From positions 2,046,001 through 2,110,000 of the forward strand of contig NZ_CP089293.1 of assembly GCF_021919345.1 (NCBI RefSeq): a stretch of DNA of 64,000 bases, given 5' to 3'. This document shows, in pieces, positions 24,887 through 32,879 of this stretch (within the stretch, counting starts at the first letter, position 1; each line of letters opens with the position of its first letter). Both the position numbers and the translations under genes were made by a program. This DNA is from Paenarthrobacter nicotinovorans (GTDB lineage Bacteria > Actinomycetota > Actinomycetes > Actinomycetales > Micrococcaceae). A model generated the notes under the pieces. The model had not been told where the DNA came from. It ran no database searches and saw only the letters and a program-made list of their open reading frames with translations.

Positions 24887-25672
24887 ATGGATTCAGAAAA
24901 ACGCGGAAAGCCGGCCGATGCGGCCCGGCGCGTGGCCGGGAAAGTGGCCGTGGTTACCGGCGGCAGGGGCGACCTGGGGAGCGCGACTGCCCGGCTGTTG
25001 GCGGACCATGGAGCCTTGGTGGCGTCGTTGGACCGCGCCGGGGCACCGTCCGGAGGCGGCCGCCCGGGCATCACCGAATACGACGTCGATGTCACCGATG
25101 AGTCCAGCGTCGCATCAGCGATCGGGAGACTCAGCAAAGAACTCGGCACCCCGGACATCCTGGTCAACGCAGCCGGAATCATCGGTGCCGCCGGAGCAAG
25201 CCACACCGCCTCCATGGATGACTTCAATGCCATCTTTGACGTCAACGTCAAGGGGGTTTGGCTCATGACCAAATACGTCGTTCCGGGGATGATCGAAAAG
25301 CAGTCCGGGAGCATCATCAACTTTTCGTCCATTCATGGACTAACAGGTGGAAGCAACGTGCCCCTCTACCACGCAACGAAGGGTGCCGTCCGGCTCCTCA
25401 GCAAGTCCGACGCCGCTACCTACGGAATTCACGGTGTCCGCGTGAACTCGATACACCCCGGTTCCATGAACACCAGGATGAGCCGCCGTTCAGCGGAACA
25501 GTCCGCGATCGGGGCAGAGGCCTACTACCGGCAATTGGTCGGCAACAGCCCCCTCCCCAGGCAGGGGGAACCGGACGAAATCGCCTACGGCGTTCTTTAC
25601 CTTGCCTGCGATGAGTCCCGCTTCACCACGGGATCCGAGCTGGTGATCGACGGCGGCTACACCGCTGTCTGA
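24887..25672 (+). CDS. Short-chain dehydrogenase/reductase (SDR)
   Basis: The 261-residue classical SDR has the cofactor site VAVVTGGRGDLGSATARLL, DIDVT-type acidic residue, VNAAGIIG, the catalytic Ser in INFSSIHGLTGG and YHATKGAV (Tyr-x-x-x-Lys), and a C-terminal TTGSELVIDGGYT. It likely oxidises a secondary alcohol or reduces a ketone. It is the first structural gene of a cluster with a FAD flavoprotein, a Dabb protein and an MHS transporter. ATG 24887 has an excellent ribosome site. Confidence 0.9.
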   Translation: MDSEKRGKPADAARRVAGKVAVVTGGRGDLGSATARLLADHGALVASLDRAGAPSGGGRPGITEYDVDVTDESSVASAIGRLSKELGTPDILVNAAGIIGAAGASHTASMDDFNAIFDVNVKGVWLMTKYVVPGMIEKQSGSIINFSSIHGLTGGSNVPLYHATKGAVRLLSKSDAATYGIHGVRVNSIHPGSMNTRMSRRSAEQSAIGAEAYYRQLVGNSPLPRQGEPDEIAYGVLYLACDESRFTTGSELVIDGGYTAV

Positions 25673-25722
25673 GCCCAAGCATCCGCAACTGAACCACAAT
25701 TCCCCTCTGAAAGGCATTCTTC

Positions 25723-27387
25723 GTGAAATTTCTCAACGGCACACAGGCCGGTACCTACGACGTCGTCGTCGTCGGCTCTGGCGCAGGGGCACTGACAGCA
25801 GCGGCCACCGCCGCACGGGCGGGCAAGTCCGTCGTCGTGCTCGAAAAGACCGAACTTCTCGGCGGAACCACTGCCGTCTCGGGCGGCATGCTCTGGGTGG
25901 CTGACAACCACCATGCCCGCCAAGCGGGCCTGGACGACTCCAAGGAAGCGGCCGCCCGGTACATCCGGGCCGTGGCGCGTGGACGCAGCCGCGAAGAGCT
26001 CCTGGACGCTGCCCTTGATTTTGGAGACACCATGCTCCGTTTTGCCGAGGAAGAATGCGGGCTGCGCTTCATCTTCCTGGATAACTTTCCGGACTACCGC
26101 CAGGACCTACCCGGTTCCGTTGAAGGCGGGCGCACTGTTGAACCTGAACTATTCAATATCCGGGAGGCACTCGGCGACCTCGCCCGCCACGTCCGCTCCG
26201 ATGGCAGGGCACCGTTCACTATGCAGGAGTATGAGAACTGGGGCGCCTTCACCAAATTTCCGTGGGCTCAACTCAACCGGCGCCAGGACCAAGGGCTCGT
26301 GGCCAAGGGGCACGCCTTGATTGGCATGCTGCTCGCAAGCCTGGTCCGGGACGGCGCTGCGCTGGTGGTTGGCGCCCGTGGTCAACGATTGCTGCTCGAC
26401 GGCGGCCGGGTCGCGGGCGTCGAACTCGAATCGGGAGAAACGTTCCTTGCCAACGATGGTGTCGTACTGGCTACCGGCGGATTCGAATGGGACAAGGCCC
26501 TGGCCGATTCGTTGCTGGCCTCGCGCCTGTACATTATGTGCTCACCGCCCTCCAACACAGGCGACGGCCTCAGGATGGCACAACGCATCGGGGCACAGAC
26601 CCGCGGAACCCGCGAAGCCTGGTGGGCCCCCATGTCAATAACGGGAGACACCCGGGACGGGGCACCCGTGGGCACACTGCTGAGGTTCGAACGGCAAGGG
26701 CCCGGCTCGCTCATGGTCAACCGGCACGGACGCCGCTTCGCCAACGAGTCACAGAACTACAACGACCTTGCGCGCTGCCTTCAGTCCTGGGATTCGCCCA
26801 ACAACCAGACCTTGAATACACCGGCACATGTGGTCTTCGACCACGCCTACTTGGAGCGCTACGGCGTCCTTGCACACCGGGCCGGCCAGCCCACGCCCGA
26901 ATACCTCGTGGAAGCACCCACGCTGGAGGGACTGGCCGCAAAGATCGGTGTTCCTGCCGGGGAACTGAGGGCTACGGTCAGCCGCTTCAACGAATTCGCC
27001 GTCAAAGGCGAGGACCCGGACTTCGGCCGGGGTGAAAGCGCCTACGACAAGTACTGGGGCGACGACGACTGCCCTTGGCCCAACCCATCGCTCGGCCCGC
27101 TGGTGACCGGCCCGTTTTACGCGATGGAAGTGGTCAATGGTGCCTTTGGGAGCAATGGAGGCATAGCCACGGACGGACGGGCACGCGTCCTGGACGTCGA
27201 CGGACAACCCATTCCGGGCCTTTTCGCTGCCGGTAACACCACCGAAAATGCCTACGCCGCTGGGTACCCGGGTGCCGGTGCCACCCTGGGTCCCATCATG
27301 ACCATGGGGTACCTGGCGGGCCGGACCATTGCGGGCCAGCCGGCCGAATACGCGGGTGAAAGCGTCATGACAGGGGTGGAAGCATGA
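25723..27387 (+). CDS. FAD-dependent oxidoreductase (fumarate reductase / 3-ketosteroid dehydrogenase family)
   Basis: The 554-residue flavoprotein opens with the FAD site VVVVGSGAGALTAAATAARAG and LEKTELLGGTTAVSGGMLW, and closes with GLFAAGNTTENAYAAGYPGAGATLGPIMTMGYLAGRTI in the pattern of ketosteroid Delta1-dehydrogenases and related cyclic-ketone desaturases. No signal or haem motifs are present, so it is probably cytoplasmic. In this cluster it may desaturate a cyclic ketone made by the SDR. The steroid assignment itself is not supported by other steroid genes here. GTG start; its end overlaps the Dabb gene by four bases. Confidence 0.87.
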   Translation: MKFLNGTQAGTYDVVVVGSGAGALTAAATAARAGKSVVVLEKTELLGGTTAVSGGMLWVADNHHARQAGLDDSKEAAARYIRAVARGRSREELLDAALDFGDTMLRFAEEECGLRFIFLDNFPDYRQDLPGSVEGGRTVEPELFNIREALGDLARHVRSDGRAPFTMQEYENWGAFTKFPWAQLNRRQDQGLVAKGHALIGMLLASLVRDGAALVVGARGQRLLLDGGRVAGVELESGETFLANDGVVLATGGFEWDKALADSLLASRLYIMCSPPSNTGDGLRMAQRIGAQTRGTREAWWAPMSITGDTRDGAPVGTLLRFERQGPGSLMVNRHGRRFANESQNYNDLARCLQSWDSPNNQTLNTPAHVVFDHAYLERYGVLAHRAGQPTPEYLVEAPTLEGLAAKIGVPAGELRATVSRFNEFAVKGEDPDFGRGESAYDKYWGDDDCPWPNPSLGPLVTGPFYAMEVVNGAFGSNGGIATDGRARVLDVDGQPIPGLFAAGNTTENAYAAGYPGAGATLGPIMTMGYLAGRTIAGQPAEYAGESVMTGVEA

Positions 27388-27674
27388 TCCGTCATGCAGT
27401 GCTGTTCAAGTTCAAGTCGGATTTTCCCACAGCCGACAAAGCCGCGTGGATGGCGGGACTGGATGCCATGGACGGCAACATTCCCGGCCTCCTGAAACTG
27501 ACCCACGGCGCTGACATCTTGCAGCAGGAACGCTCCTTCGACTACGCGATCGTTGCCGACTTCGCCGCGGCGGAAGACATCGAGGTCTACAACACCCACC
27601 CGCTGCACGAGCCCCTCAAGAAGTACTCGTTTCCCAACAGCGAACTCATCATCGCCGTCGATTTCCACCTCTGA
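27384..27674 (+). CDS. Dabb-domain protein (stress-responsive A/B barrel)
   Basis: The 96-residue protein starts MIRHAVLFKFK and holds the dimeric alpha/beta barrel pattern (DFAAAEDIEVYNTHPLHEPLKKY in parts). Dabb proteins include small enzymes and ligand-binding proteins in ring metabolism. Its ATG overlaps the flavoprotein stop (ATGA), so it is translationally coupled and likely acts on the same pathway intermediate. Confidence 0.86.
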   Translation: MIRHAVLFKFKSDFPTADKAAWMAGLDAMDGNIPGLLKLTHGADILQQERSFDYAIVADFAAAEDIEVYNTHPLHEPLKKYSFPNSELIIAVDFHL

Positions 27675-27709
27675 ATCAACGCCTGGACGCCGTTCAAAGG
27701 AGAACAGCC

Positions 27710-29050
27710 ATGCAAACAACTGCCAAGCAGCCAACGACGCTGCGCAAAACCCCTGGAAAAGCCGCTTTGGCCTCGTTTCTGGGAAGCACCCTCGAGTACT
27801 ACGACTTTTTCATCTACGGCTCAGCCGCTGCACTGGTCTTCGGCCCGCTGTTCTTCCCTTCCGATGATCCCGCAGTTGGCCTGATCGGGGCTTTCGCCAC
27901 GTTTGGCGTGGCCTACGTGGCACGGCCGGTCGGCGGCCTGGTCATGGGACATTTCGGTGACAAGCTGGGCCGGAAAAAGATCCTGCTCATCACCCTGGCC
28001 GTGATGGGACTGTCGTCCCTTGGCATCGGGTTCCTGCCGGGTTACAGCCAGATCGGCGTCTGGGCTCCGGTTCTCCTGGTCATTGGCCGCCTGGCACAGG
28101 GTTTCTCCGCAGGGGCAGAATCGGCAGGCGCGTCCACCTTGACCCTGGAGCATTCACCGGAAGGGCGACGTGGCTTCTTTACCAGCTTCGTCATGACCGG
28201 CTATGCCTCCGGCATGGTGCTCGCGACGATTGTCTTTATTCCTGTGTCCGCTCTGCCCACTGAGGCGCTGATGAGTTGGGGTTGGCGCATCCCTTTCTGG
28301 TTGTCCATTGTGGTGCTGGGCATCGCCTACTGGGTGCGTACGCACCTGGATGAGACTCCGATCTTTGAAGAAGCAAAGGACCGCAAGGCTGTGGCTCCTT
28401 TGCCGTTACGGGAAGTCCTGCGTTTCCAATCTGCGGATGTGGCGAGGGTGATCGGCATGTCCATCATGTCAGTGATGCAGACGATCTTCACGGTCTTCGG
28501 TTTGTCCTACGCCACCGGTGCAGCAGGGTTCGACAAGGCACCCATCCTCACGGTGAATGCGGTAGCCATCGGCCTGTCCATGTTCGTGATGCCCCTGACT
28601 GCGAAACTCTCCGACAGGTTGGGACGCAGGCCGCTGCTGCTGACTGCGGCCATCGGCTGCTCGGTGACGATCTTCGCCTACTTCGCGGCTTTGTCCACGG
28701 GCAACATCTTCCTGGTCTTCGCCGCAGCGTTCATCAACATGACGTTGCTCTACTCCTGCTTCAACGGGATCTGGCCTGCCTACTTTGCCGAACTGTTCGC
28801 GGCCCCGGTCCGATATTCGGGCATGGCTTTGGGGAACCAGTTGGGTTTGGTGGTGGCTGGTTTTGCTCCCCTCATCGCAGGACTGCTCCTGGGCAAGGGC
28901 CGCGACGGCTGGCTTCCCGTAGCGGGATTCGCGGTACTGTGCATGGCCATCGCCGGAGTTTCCGCCTTCTTCTCCCGGGAAACGGCCAGGACTCCCCTAG
29001 GAGAGCTGGGGGAGCCCTACTGGCGGGGAACTGCTGTCAGGAAGCCGTGA
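27710..29050 (+). CDS. MFS transporter of the metabolite:H+ symporter (MHS) group
   Basis: The 446-residue protein has about 12 membrane segments and MHS signatures: SFLGSTLEYYDFFIYG near the N terminus, GGLVMGHFGDKLGRKKIL in the loop between helices 2 and 3, and RLAQGFSAGAESAGA. MHS members take up organic acids such as shikimate, citrate or aromatic acids. Its position ends the SDR-FAD-Dabb cluster, so it probably imports that substrate. Its last 14 bases overlap the 3' end of the convergent PaaX gene. Confidence 0.9.
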   Translation: MQTTAKQPTTLRKTPGKAALASFLGSTLEYYDFFIYGSAAALVFGPLFFPSDDPAVGLIGAFATFGVAYVARPVGGLVMGHFGDKLGRKKILLITLAVMGLSSLGIGFLPGYSQIGVWAPVLLVIGRLAQGFSAGAESAGASTLTLEHSPEGRRGFFTSFVMTGYASGMVLATIVFIPVSALPTEALMSWGWRIPFWLSIVVLGIAYWVRTHLDETPIFEEAKDRKAVAPLPLREVLRFQSADVARVIGMSIMSVMQTIFTVFGLSYATGAAGFDKAPILTVNAVAIGLSMFVMPLTAKLSDRLGRRPLLLTAAIGCSVTIFAYFAALSTGNIFLVFAAAFINMTLLYSCFNGIWPAYFAELFAAPVRYSGMALGNQLGLVVAGFAPLIAGLLLGKGRDGWLPVAGFAVLCMAIAGVSAFFSRETARTPLGELGEPYWRGTAVRKP

Positions 29051-29897
29051 CCGTCACGGTGTCCTGGAGGGAACGCCGGACGAACTCCGAGCTGGGTTCC
29101 GCATAAGCTGCGAGGATCCGTTTGAACAGTTCGGCACCTTCGGCCCCGGGCCAGTCGGCGGGCAGGAATGTCTGCGGCAACCCGGGGTCGAGGTAGGGAA
29201 TGATCCGCCACCGGTCGATGCACCGGACGTAGGCAGCGAAGGCGGAGGCGCCGGGTTCGACCTCCGGTGCGGCATCAATGACCGCAGCTGCGTGTTCGCG
29301 GATGAAGTCCCTATGGAGTTCAGCAACTGCTTCCAAGTCCCACCATTTGGACGCCGCTTCCCGAAGGCTGCCACCCACCATGGGTGTGCCGGCCACGAAG
29401 ATTGTGGTTACGTTGCGCAGCCCCAGGTTCGACAATATTTCCTCCACTTCCACCCGGAGGGAATCCGGGCAGATCCACAGGCCGGCGGCCACTGTCCCGC
29501 AGCCGATCCAGTGCAATCTGCGCCGCAGCTGGTGCCGTTTCTCACGTTCGGTCTCAGGGATCGAAAACGAAATCAGGCACCAGGGATCAGTGGGCGACAT
29601 GCTCCGCGGGTTGTAGATCCGGCGGTCGCCGCGGGCAAGCATGGTGGCCGCACCTTCTGTCAGGGTGAAGCCTGGAATGCCCTCCCGGTTCTCCTGCACT
29701 AGCACGTCCTTCTTCCGCAAGCGGCCCAGTGCCGTCCGCGTGACTGTTCCGGACGTTCCCAAGGCGTCCATGAGCAACACAATGTCCTTGGTGGACATCC
29801 ATCCGCCCGCGTCGCGCAAGTACAGGCCGATGACGGTGCGCAGCAATGAGGTTGTGCTCCCTGGACGGGAGTCCATGTCATCGAGGACGGCGCTCAT
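29037..29897 (-). CDS. PaaX-family transcriptional regulator
   Basis: The 286-residue protein has an N-terminal winged helix (LLRTVIGLYLRDAGGWMSTKDIVLLMDALG in parts) and the PaaX C-terminal pattern with DPWCLISFSIPETEREKRHQLRRRL and GLWICPDSL. PaaX regulators control phenylacetate and other aromatic pathways. Here it is the last gene of the minus-strand kyn operon, eight bases after kynU, and is the natural candidate for regulating kynA-kynU. ATG 29897 is chosen; a longer frame to 29954 overlaps kynU. Confidence 0.85.
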   Translation of the reverse strand: MSAVLDDMDSRPGSTTSLLRTVIGLYLRDAGGWMSTKDIVLLMDALGTSGTVTRTALGRLRKKDVLVQENREGIPGFTLTEGAATMLARGDRRIYNPRSMSPTDPWCLISFSIPETEREKRHQLRRRLHWIGCGTVAAGLWICPDSLRVEVEEILSNLGLRNVTTIFVAGTPMVGGSLREAASKWWDLEAVAELHRDFIREHAAAVIDAAPEVEPGASAFAAYVRCIDRWRIIPYLDPGLPQTFLPADWPGAEGAELFKRILAAYAEPSSEFVRRSLQDTVTVTAS

Positions 29898-29904
29898 TCC
29901 CGGC

Positions 29905-31149
29905 TCACTGCAGTTCGGCGAGGGCGTTGCGGATAGCTGCCACTCCCAGCTCAACCTCGGCGTAGCTGGTGCTGAGCGGGGAGAGGCCGATGCGGAGGCC
30001 GTGCGGGGGGCGGAAGTCGGGGATGACTCCCTTTTCCCAAAGCTTGGCTGTGACGTCGGCGAAGAGCGGGTGGTCCACGGTGATGTGAGAACCGCGTTCT
30101 GCCGGGTCCCGGGGGCTCACGATGAAAGCGCCGAGCGGGACCAGGAGTTCCTCGGACAACGCGATGGCGTACTCCGTGAGTTTGATGGACTTCTCCCGTA
30201 TGGCGTCCATTCCCACAGTGGCGATAAGTTCGACCATGTCCTTGAGGGGTTGCATGGCCAGGACCGGGGGTGTGCCGGTTATGAAGCGGCGGATGCCCTG
30301 CGCCGGACGGTAGGCCTCGGTCATGCCGAAGGGGTTGTCGGCGCCCATCCAGCCCCAGATGGGCTGCTGCAGGCGGTCCTGCTGCGAGGAGTTGACGTAA
30401 GCGAAGGCAGGGGAGCCGGGTCCGCCGTTGAGGTACTTGTAGGTGCAGCCGACGGCAAGGTCCACGCCCCACGCATCCAGTTCCATGGGTACGGAGCCCA
30501 CAGAGTGGCAGAGGTCCCAGAGCATGAGGGCACCGGCTTGGTGGACCTTGGCGGTGATTCCCTCGGCATCGGCCAGGAACCCTGAGCGGTAGGCGACATG
30601 GCTGAGGACCACGACGGCGGTCCGCTCACCGAGGAGCCCGTCGAGGTCCGCGGCGCGGACGCCGCTGGCGGGGTTGGCCGCGATCCATTTGATCGTTGCC
30701 CCGCGTTCCTTGGCGATCCCTTCGATGATGAAGCGGTCAGTAGGAAAGTTGTCACGGTCGATGATGATCTCGTCGCGGCCTGGCTGAGCGTCGACAGCGG
30801 CGCGGATCATCTTGTAGAGCATGACGGAGGTGGAGTCACCCACCATGGTCTGGCCTGGGGCCGCTCCGAGGGTCACTTCGCCGATGCGGTCGCCCACAGC
30901 GGTGGGCTCGTCCATCCATTGTTCGTCCCAGCCGCGGATGAGGCGGCTGCCCCAGGCGTCGTGGACGAAGGAGGCGAGGTTCGCCGCTGTTGCCTTCAGG
31001 GGGCGTCCGAGCGAGTTGCCGTCCAGGTACGAGGTGAGCTGATCGGCGTCGGGGGCGTAAAAGGCCTCACGCTGGGCGGCGAGGGGATCAGCGGCGTCCA
31101 GTTCGGCCGACGTCTGCAGTGGGCTTTGGGTCTGCTGTGGGGTGGTCAT
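29905..31149 (-). CDS. kynU: Kynureninase
   Basis: The 414-residue PLP enzyme converts kynurenine to anthranilate and alanine. Family marks include YLDGNSLGRPLKAT near the N terminus, IIIDRDNFPTDRFI, the PLP lysine region VGCTYKYLNGGPGSPAF and the C-terminal FRPPHGLRIGLSPL. AGGAGAA lies seven bases before the ATG. It follows kynA by about 50 bases in the same operon. A kynurenine formamidase gene is not in the window. Confidence 0.95.
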   Translation of the reverse strand: MTTPQQTQSPLQTSAELDAADPLAAQREAFYAPDADQLTSYLDGNSLGRPLKATAANLASFVHDAWGSRLIRGWDEQWMDEPTAVGDRIGEVTLGAAPGQTMVGDSTSVMLYKMIRAAVDAQPGRDEIIIDRDNFPTDRFIIEGIAKERGATIKWIAANPASGVRAADLDGLLGERTAVVVLSHVAYRSGFLADAEGITAKVHQAGALMLWDLCHSVGSVPMELDAWGVDLAVGCTYKYLNGGPGSPAFAYVNSSQQDRLQQPIWGWMGADNPFGMTEAYRPAQGIRRFITGTPPVLAMQPLKDMVELIATVGMDAIREKSIKLTEYAIALSEELLVPLGAFIVSPRDPAERGSHITVDHPLFADVTAKLWEKGVIPDFRPPHGLRIGLSPLSTSYAEVELGVAAIRNALAELQ

Positions 31150-31198
31150 GGCTTCTCCTGCGGAAGTTCTGGGCGGCGCTGCCCGGGGGGTGGTGTGC

Positions 31199-32068
31199 TT
31201 AGTTGCCGATTTCGGTGCGGACGGCGTAGAGCTCGGGGAAGAACGTCAGGTCCAGGGCGCGTTTGAGGAAGTCCACGCCGGAGGATCCGCCCGTACCGAC
31301 CTTGAAGCCGATGGTGCGTTGGACGGTCCGGAGGTGACGGAAGCGCCAGGCCTGGAAGTTGTCTTCGATGTCCACAAGGTCCTCGCAGGCTTCGTAGAGT
31401 CCCCACTGAGTGTCATCCGATTCGTAGATCTTCTGGAAGATGGGAACCAGATCCTTGCGGAAGATCCACGGCTCGCTCGTGTCACGGTTCAGGATGTCCG
31501 CCGGGATGTCATAGCCGGCACGGGAAAGGACCCCGAGGAAGGCGTCGTACAGCGTGGGCTCCTCCAGGAGGGTGCTCAGCAGGGCGTGGGCTTCGGGGTC
31601 GCTTTCAAAGACGCGCAGCATCCCGCGGTTCTTGTTGCCCAGCAGGAACTCGACCCCGCGATATTGGTAGGACTGGAAGCCTGAGGAGCTGCCCAGGAAC
31701 CCGCGGAACTGGGCGTACTCGCGCGGCGTAAGGGTGCCCAGGACGGACCACTGCTCCGTCATCGTGCGCTGGATTGCCTTCACGCGGGCGATGCATTTGA
31801 GCGCTTTGCCGAGGTTGTCAGCGTCGAAAAGCCGCCTGGCCTCCAACAACTCGTGCAGCACCAGCTTCAGCCAGAGTTCGCTGGTCTGGTGCTGGATGAT
31901 GAACAGCAATTCGTCGTGGTGTTCCGGCTTGCTGAGCGGGTGCTGGGAACTAAGCAAACGATCAAGGTCCAGATACCCGCCGTAGGACATGGCGTGCCTG
32001 AAATCGGTGCGGACGGTGTCCTCGATGTCGCGGACGCTCTGGGCGGAGTGGACTGGGGGCTTTTCCAT
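31199..32068 (-). CDS. kynA: Tryptophan 2,3-dioxygenase
   Basis: The 289-residue haem enzyme opens the indole ring of tryptophan to give N-formylkynurenine. Recognisable family segments are YGGYLDLDRLLSSQHPLS, DELLFIIQHQTSELWLKL, with the distal and haem-ligand histidines in this class, and GSSSGFQSYQYRGVEFLLG. It is the first gene of kynA-kynU-paaX. The ATG has no ribosome site and lies six bases after a TAATCT box, so translation is probably leaderless. Confidence 0.95.
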   Translation of the reverse strand: MEKPPVHSAQSVRDIEDTVRTDFRHAMSYGGYLDLDRLLSSQHPLSKPEHHDELLFIIQHQTSELWLKLVLHELLEARRLFDADNLGKALKCIARVKAIQRTMTEQWSVLGTLTPREYAQFRGFLGSSSGFQSYQYRGVEFLLGNKNRGMLRVFESDPEAHALLSTLLEEPTLYDAFLGVLSRAGYDIPADILNRDTSEPWIFRKDLVPIFQKIYESDDTQWGLYEACEDLVDIEDNFQAWRFRHLRTVQRTIGFKVGTGGSSGVDFLKRALDLTFFPELYAVRTEIGN

Positions 32069-32074
32069 GACTCG

Positions 32075-32102
32075 AGATTATCACTTCCATGACGCACGTC
32101 AA
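32075..32102 (-). promoter_or_regulatory. kynA promoter with overlapping operator candidate
   Basis: On the minus strand, -35 TTGACG (32097-32102) and -10 TAATCT (32075-32080) are 16 bases apart, and the transcript would begin at or next to the ATG. The inverted repeat TGACGCACGTCA (32090-32101) overlaps the -35, a place where a repressor such as PaaX would block it. Confidence 0.65.
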
Positions 32103-32182
32103 GAGATTGATTATCGGCTCGCTGCATCCGAACAAACCCCATTCCCGTAGGCTGGCTTCCATCTATTGGGGAGGGGACGATT

Positions 32183-32701
32183 GTGGATTCCATGGGGGAC
32201 GCCGTGAGGCCCGTGTCCATCTACCTTGACGTCGACGGCGTGGTGAACCCCTTCAGTCCGATGGGAACCACGGACTGGGGCGGCGAATGGAGCATCGCCG
32301 ACGCCGGCATCCTGGAGGTTGCCTTTGCGCCTGAAGCCGTGGCCGAGCTCAACGACCTCGCTGAACATCCCTCCGCCAGGTTCGTGTGGCTGACGACGTG
32401 GGAGCGCCTCGCGCCGGAGTTCCTGTGCCCCGCTATTGGCCTGAACGGCCAGGACTGGCCGGTACTTTCAAGCCAAGGCTGGGATGAGGGGCCGGAATGG
32501 TGGAAGCTGGTAGCCCTGCAGAAGGACCTGGCAGCGACCGGGAGTGAACGTATTATCTGGCTTGACGACCAGCTCAGCCAGGAGTCGGATGCCCGCTCGT
32601 GGGCCGAATACCAGCAGGATCGTGTGCTTTGCATCTCACCGGATCCCCGCAAAGGGTTGAGCCGGGGCGAACTCGCGGCCGTGCGCAGGTACCTGGGGTG
32701 A
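32183..32701 (+). CDS. HAD-like domain protein
   Basis: The 172-residue protein has the HAD motif I IYLDVDGVVNPF near residues 13-24, a threonine-tryptophan motif LTTWER (motif II position), and the late acidic motif IIWLDDQLSQ. This layout resembles uncharacterised actinobacterial HAD-domain proteins. It may be a small phosphatase; the substrate is unknown. The GTG is preceded by GGGGAGGGG. It stands alone between the kyn operon and the phosphate transporter. Confidence 0.78.
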   Translation: MDSMGDAVRPVSIYLDVDGVVNPFSPMGTTDWGGEWSIADAGILEVAFAPEAVAELNDLAEHPSARFVWLTTWERLAPEFLCPAIGLNGQDWPVLSSQGWDEGPEWWKLVALQKDLAATGSERIIWLDDQLSQESDARSWAEYQQDRVLCISPDPRKGLSRGELAAVRRYLG

Positions 32702-32879
32702 ACCGGGGATCCCATACGTTTGGCTGCTCAGTGGATGGCACGTAGGATTCTTAAGGTTTCAAGCCCGCCAGAGTGAATCCCGCAAGCAGGGTCAGTTGAA
32801 CAATTGCTGAACTATGCTGTGGATGGCAGGTATGGGGAAGTGAAACTGCTGAACGTCGACTCTGCAGATTGGGCAACAG

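Noticed and set aside
23140..29050. Steroid degradation cluster
   Set aside because: The flavoprotein resembles ketosteroid dehydrogenases, but no KshA, Hsa or cholesterol genes are near, so the name is not justified.
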